Positions 60,170-64,000 of a DNA stretch of 64,000 bases are shown in pieces (position 1 is the first letter of the stretch; each line of letters begins with the position of its first letter). The stretch is from Streptomyces sp. NBC_00670 (GTDB lineage Bacteria > Actinomycetota > Actinomycetes > Streptomycetales > Streptomycetaceae), in assembly GCF_036226765.1 (NCBI RefSeq), contig NZ_CP109017.1, forward strand, positions 5,023,001 through 5,087,000, in the 5' to 3' direction. A model generated the notes under the pieces. That model saw nothing but the letters and a program-made list of their open reading frames with translations, made no database searches and had not been told where the DNA came from. Position numbers and translations under genes: made by a program.

Positions 60170-61228
60170 ATGACCCACCAGTGGCGCGGAATCATCGAGG
60201 AGTACCGGGACCGGCTGCCGGTCTCCGACACCACCGAGGTCGTCACGCTCCGCGAGGGCGGCACGCCGCTCGTACCCGCGCAGGTGCTCTCCGAGCGCAC
60301 GGGCTGCGAGGTCCACCTGAAGGTGGAGGGCGCCAACCCGACCGGTTCCTTCAAGGACCGCGGCATGACGATGGCCATCACGCGGGCCAAGGAGGAGGGC
60401 GCCAAGGCAGTCATCTGTGCCTCCACGGGCAACACCTCCGCCTCCGCCGCCGCCTACGCCGTACGCGCCGGGATGGTCTCCGCGGTGCTCGTGCCGCAGG
60501 GCAAGATCGCACTCGGCAAGATGGGCCAGGCCCTCGTCCACGGCGCCAAGATCCTCCAGGTCGACGGCAACTTCGACGACTGTCTGACGCTCGCGCGCTC
60601 GCTCTCCGACAACTACCCGGTGGCGCTGGTCAATTCGGTCAACCCGGTACGGATCGAGGGTCAGAAGACCGCCGCCTTCGAGATCGTGGACATGCTGGGC
60701 GACGCCCCGGACATCCACGTCCTGCCGGTCGGCAACGCGGGCAACATCACGGCCTACTGGAAGGGCTACACCGAGTACGCCGCCGACGGCGTGGCCTCCC
60801 GCACGCCCCGCATGTGGGGCTTCCAGGCCTCCGGCTCGGCGCCGATCGTGCGCGGCGAGGTCGTCAAGGACCCGTCGACGATCGCCACCGCCATCCGCAT
60901 CGGCAACCCGGCGTCCTGGCAGTACGCGCTGGCCGCGCGGGACGAGTCGGGCGGCGCCATCGACGAGGTGACGGACCGCGAGATCCTGCGCGCCTACCGG
61001 CTGTTGGCGGCGCAGGAGGGCGTCTTCGTGGAGCCGGCCTCGGCCGCTTCGGTCGCCGGTCTGCTGAAGGCGGCCGAGCAGGGCAAGGTCGACCCGGGCC
61101 AGCGGATCGTCTGCACGGTGACCGGCAACGGGCTCAAGGACCCCGACTGGGCGGTCGCCGGAGCGCCGCAGCCGGTCACCGTGCCGGTCGACGCGGCGAC
61201 GGCGGCGGAGCGGCTCGGGCTCGCGTAA
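60170..61228 (+). CDS. thrC: Threonine synthase
   Basis: A 352-residue PLP enzyme: NPTGSFKDRGM holds the PLP lysine, CASTGNTSASAAAYA binds the phosphate, VGNAGNITAYWKG and TVTGNGLKD are conserved. It converts phosphohomoserine to threonine. Starts six bases after hom with GGAGAG in between; co-transcribed. Confidence 0.95.
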   Translation: MTHQWRGIIEEYRDRLPVSDTTEVVTLREGGTPLVPAQVLSERTGCEVHLKVEGANPTGSFKDRGMTMAITRAKEEGAKAVICASTGNTSASAAAYAVRAGMVSAVLVPQGKIALGKMGQALVHGAKILQVDGNFDDCLTLARSLSDNYPVALVNSVNPVRIEGQKTAAFEIVDMLGDAPDIHVLPVGNAGNITAYWKGYTEYAADGVASRTPRMWGFQASGSAPIVRGEVVKDPSTIATAIRIGNPASWQYALAARDESGGAIDEVTDREILRAYRLLAAQEGVFVEPASAASVAGLLKAAEQGKVDPGQRIVCTVTGNGLKDPDWAVAGAPQPVTVPVDAATAAERLGLA

Positions 61229-61639
61229 GGGGGAGTCGTACGGCGGGACCGCCCGCACCCCCCGCCGTCGTGGTCGCGACGGTGCGGGGGTGCACGGCGG
61301 AGGAGGCGACACGCATCGTGCGCCTCCCGTGCGCCCTATGTCGCCACTGAACCCACCTTCGATAGGCTGTACTGAACCCGCCCGCCGCATATGCCGCGGT
61401 GTCGCGCCCTTCGCGCGACCCCACGCGGCCGGTTCCGGTGCCCGCCAGGCGCCTGCCGGGTCGCTCCGCGGCCGTACGCGGCCGATGGGTCCCCGTACGT
61501 ATTGCCCGTACGTACCGAAACCTCCACATCCGCAGCAGACATCCCGCAGCACAGGTCCCGCATTCGAATGCCGGTCGCGCGCCTCCCCCGCGTCGAACGC
61601 CATTCGACAGTCCCGCAGTTCAAGGAGAGTCATCGAGCG
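61229..61639. other. 411-bp gap between thrC and thrB with a weak promoter
   Basis: No gene is seen. A TAGGCT -10-like box (61363-61368) with a poor -35 suggests separate transcription of thrB. Open frames cross it in other phases without support. Confidence 0.4.
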
Positions 61640-62608
61640 ATGGCCGGTCCAGCGTTCCGCGCCGCCGCCGTCCGGGTGCGCGTCCCCGCCACCAGTGCCA
61701 ACCTCGGCCCGGGCTTCGACGCCCTCGGCCTCGCGCTGGGGCTCTACGACGACGTGGTCGTCCGGGTGGCCGACTCAGGGCTGCACATCGACATCGCGGG
61801 GGAGGGCAGCGAGACCCTGCCCCGCGACGAGAGCCATCTTCTCGTCCGCGCCCTGCGCACCGCCTTCGACGTGCTGGGCGGACAGCCCCGCGGCCTGGAG
61901 ATCGTGTGCGCCAACCGCATCCCGCACGGCCGCGGCCTCGGCTCCTCCTCCGCCGCCATCTGCGCCGGCATCGTCGCCGCGCGGGCGGTGACCATAGGCG
62001 GCGAGGCCAGGCTCGACGACACCGCGCTGCTCGAGCTGGCCACCGAGATCGAGGGCCACCCCGACAACGTCGCCGCCTGTCTGCTCGGCGGTTTCACGCT
62101 CTCCTGGATGGACGCCGGCGCCGCCCGGGCCATCAGGACCGAACCGGCCGATTCCATCGTTCCGGTGGTTTTCGTGCCCGGAAAACCGGTACTGACCGAG
62201 ACCGCGCGCGGACTGCTCCCGCGCACCGTCCCGCACGTCGACGCCGCCGCCAACGCGGGCCGCGCCGCCCTGCTCGTCGAGGCGCTGACCCGGCGCCCCG
62301 AACTGCTGCTGCCCGCCACCGAGGACCGCCTCCACCAGGAGTACCGCGCCCCGGCCATGCCGGAGAGCGCCGCGCTGGTGGAGCGGCTGCGCGGGGACGG
62401 CGTCCCGGCGGTCATCTCCGGCGCCGGACCCACCGTGCTGGCCCTCGCCGACGCGGCGAGCGCCGACAAGGTCGCCGATCTGGCGGGCCCCGGCTGGGCC
62501 GCCAACCGGCTGGAACTCGACGGCACCGGGGCGAGCGTGCTGCCGCTCGCCGCCCCCGGTGCGGAGGCCGGACCCGGGGCCGGTACCGAGGCCGGTGCCG
62601 GGCGATAA
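61640..62608 (+). CDS. thrB: Homoserine kinase
   Basis: A 322-residue GHMP kinase: ATSANLGPGFDALGLALG (motif 1), IPHGRGLGSSSAAICAG (phosphate loop) and GVPAVISGAGPTVLAL (motif 3). It phosphorylates homoserine for ThrC. The Ala/Gly-rich C-terminal ~20 residues are variable. AAGGAGAG ten bases before ATG 61640. Confidence 0.95.
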   Translation: MAGPAFRAAAVRVRVPATSANLGPGFDALGLALGLYDDVVVRVADSGLHIDIAGEGSETLPRDESHLLVRALRTAFDVLGGQPRGLEIVCANRIPHGRGLGSSSAAICAGIVAARAVTIGGEARLDDTALLELATEIEGHPDNVAACLLGGFTLSWMDAGAARAIRTEPADSIVPVVFVPGKPVLTETARGLLPRTVPHVDAAANAGRAALLVEALTRRPELLLPATEDRLHQEYRAPAMPESAALVERLRGDGVPAVISGAGPTVLALADAASADKVADLAGPGWAANRLELDGTGASVLPLAAPGAEAGPGAGTEAGAGR

Positions 62609-63026
62609 CCACCCACAGCGTCCGGTTGCCGGATTTCGAGAGGGGGAATGTTTGTTGGATCCGGTAGTGTTAACCTCAAGTCTGCACCCGACCCCGCCAT
62701 GGCGAGGTGCTTCGTGTCCCCGTCCGGGACAGACATTCTTCCGGGAGCCTCCCAAGCCGCACCGTGTTCCGTACGACGTATGCGGGCAGTACGCCGTACG
62801 GCAACGCTGAGCTGCTTGCCGGGCACGCTCCGGAACCGGCGTGAGCCAGCCGCGTGACACCGACACCACGTGCCACCGCTCAGGCAAGCGCCATCACCAG
62901 CAATCTCCTCCGCCGCGTTGGCGGACCACCGCCCCGGCACGATCCGACAGCATCGGACCGAAGCCGGACAGCACAACCGGTCGCCGAGCCAGACAGGCCG
63001 ACGTCCGCTCCAGGGAAGGACCCTTC
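62609..63026. other. 418-bp leader/promoter region of rho
   Basis: No gene is supported. A TAGTGT -10-like hexamer (62665-62670) is the best promoter candidate, giving a long rho leader of ~350 bases with several GC hairpins (for example around 62700-62760). A long leader fits the known self-control of rho in other bacteria, but no such mechanism can be read here. Confidence 0.45.
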
Positions 63027-64000
63027 GTGAGCGACACCACCGATCTGATGGGCGCACGTGTCGAGGACACCGCTGCCGCGCCCGCCACGGACGCCTCCGC
63101 GCCTGCCACCGGTGCCGGCTCCCGGCGGCGCCGTGGCACCGGCCTCGAGGGCATGGTGCTGGCCGAGCTGCAGCAGGTCGCCTCGGGCCTCGGCATCAGG
63201 GGCACCGCGCGGATGCGCAAGAGCCAGCTGATCGAGGTCATCAAGGAGGCGCAGGCCGCCGGGGGAGCCCCCGCCAAGGCCACCGCGCCCGCCGTCGCGG
63301 ACGCCGCGGGCGAGACCAAGCCGAAGCGCCGGGCCACCTCCCGTACGCGTACCGGCGACGAGGCCGCGCCCGTCGCCAAGAAGGCCGAGCAGCCCGCCGA
63401 GCAGGCCGCCTCCCAGCAGCAGATCGACATCCCCGGCCAGCCGGCGGGTGGCGAGGCCCCCGCCGAGCGCCGCCGGCGCCGTGCGACCGCCGAGGCCGGC
63501 AGCCCCGAGACGGCCGCCGCCGAGGCCCGCACCGAGCCCAAGGCCGAGACCCCCGCCCCGCAGCAGAACCAGGGCCAGCAGAACCAGGGCCAGGGCGGCG
63601 AGGGCCGGGGCGGCGACGGCGACCAGGGCGGCGACGGCCGTCAGGGCCGGCAGAGCCGCCGCGAGCGCGGCCGTGACCGCGGTGACCGGGACCGTGACCG
63701 CGGCGACCGGGGTGACCGCGGCGACCGCGACCGCGGTGACCGCCGGAACAAGGGCGACGACCAGAACAACCAGCAGCGCGGCCAGCAGAACAACCAGCAG
63801 CGCGGTGGTGGCGGCCAGCAGGACGACGGCTACGACGACGACGGAGGCGGCCGCCGCGGCCGTCGCGGCCGGTACCGGGACCGCAGGGGCCGGCGCGGGC
63901 GCGACGACGTGCAGGAGCCGCAGATCAACGAGGACGACGTCCTGATCCCCGTCGCGGGCATCCTGGACATCCTCGACAACTACGCCTTCATCCGCACCTC
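63027..64000 (+). CDS. rho: Transcription termination factor Rho, 5' part
   Basis: The gene runs off the window; about 324 residues are visible. The N-terminal Rho domain (LEGMVLAELQQVASGLGIRG) is interrupted by a long disordered, Arg/Gly/Asp/Gln-rich insertion (about residues 80-290, with GDRD and NNQQRG repeats), typical of actinobacterial Rho. The frame then reaches the RNA-binding cold-shock domain (DVLIPVAGILDILDNYAFIR). GTG 63027 follows GGGAAGGA. No stop codon occurs before the end. Confidence 0.93.
   Translation, partial: MSDTTDLMGARVEDTAAAPATDASAPATGAGSRRRRGTGLEGMVLAELQQVASGLGIRGTARMRKSQLIEVIKEAQAAGGAPAKATAPAVADAAGETKPKRRATSRTRTGDEAAPVAKKAEQPAEQAASQQQIDIPGQPAGGEAPAERRRRRATAEAGSPETAAAEARTEPKAETPAPQQNQGQQNQGQGGEGRGGDGDQGGDGRQGRQSRRERGRDRGDRDRDRGDRGDRGDRDRGDRRNKGDDQNNQQRGQQNNQQRGGGGQQDDGYDDDGGGRRGRRGRYRDRRGRRGRDDVQEPQINEDDVLIPVAGILDILDNYAFIRT
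63590..63800 (+). repeat. Degenerate GGCGACCGnGG repeat within rho
   Basis: Many imperfect 9-18 bp units (GACCGCGGTGACCG type, then CAGAACAACCAGCAGCG) encode the RGD/NQ-rich insertion of Rho. They are coding low-complexity repeats. Confidence 0.7.

Noticed and set aside
58916..61633. 905-residue leftward open frame opposite hom and thrC
   Set aside because: It is a GC-bias shadow of two certain genes; composition is Gly/Arg/His/Val-rich noise with no domain.
63590..63800. Dense repeats as a non-coding array
   Set aside because: They encode the RGD/NQ-rich insertion of Rho and keep frame.

Overview
This is chromosomal DNA of a Streptomyces or very close relative. The evidence is the very high GC with strong third-position bias, frequent GTG starts, TTA codons confined to a few genes, a red-type prodiginine gene cluster, a pSAM2-like integrative element in a tRNA-Arg gene, and the conserved order nrtL-lysA-hom-thrC-thrB-rho.

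Layout. (1) 1-15394 is the right half of a prodiginine cluster in the order redM(end)-redL/K-redJ-redI-redH-redG-redF. Here the RedL synthase and the RedK dehydrogenase are one open frame. (2) 15437-18151 is a leftward operon of TetR regulator, ABC ATPase, ABC-2 permease and deazaflavin-type (DUF385) oxidoreductase, with a TetR-type palindrome at its head. (3) 18274-29783 is accessory chromosome: a TerD-domain protein, a ScoMcrA/SprMcrA-like endonuclease (head, sulfur-binding domain, HNH), an OGG-fold protein, a DUF234-type ATPase, a NUDIX enzyme, a DUF397/XRE/HATPase set, and a modified-DNA-reader (RAMA)-CBS-HEPN-like protein. (4) 30255-55448 is a tandem integrated island bounded and split by three identical 42-bp copies of the 3' end of tRNA-Arg(CCG), at 30255, 34818 and 55407. 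The small left segment holds a frameshifted IS1182-like element and a HEPN-like gene. The large right segment is an actinomycete integrative and conjugative element (AICE). Its backbone is a GntR regulator, an SCO3933-family protein, the TraSA-like translocase, small spread proteins, a RepSA-like initiator, an excisionase and an integrase. Its cargo looks like a defence island: a membrane protein plus TIR protein, tandem HEPN-like paralogues, an HNH/unknown/nucleotidyltransferase operon, and a frameshifted protein kinase. (5) 55408-64000 is conserved core: tRNA-Arg(CCG), a response regulator, nrtL, lysA, hom, thrC, thrB and the start of rho.

How the genes work together. The red genes build 2-undecylpyrrole (RedL/K, RedJ) and 4-methoxy-2,2'-bipyrrole-5-carbaldehyde (RedM feeds this branch, RedI methylates). 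RedH joins the two halves and RedG performs oxidative cyclisation. The AICE carries everything needed for excision, rolling-circle replication and double-stranded DNA transfer. Its tra, rep and int genes each contain TTA codons, so mobility may depend on bldA. The best candidates for undescribed biology are the HNH/unknown/NTase operon (45277-46903), the membrane-TIR pair (39217-40064), the RAMA-CBS-HEPN protein (28389-29783) and the twin HEPN genes (43527-44847).
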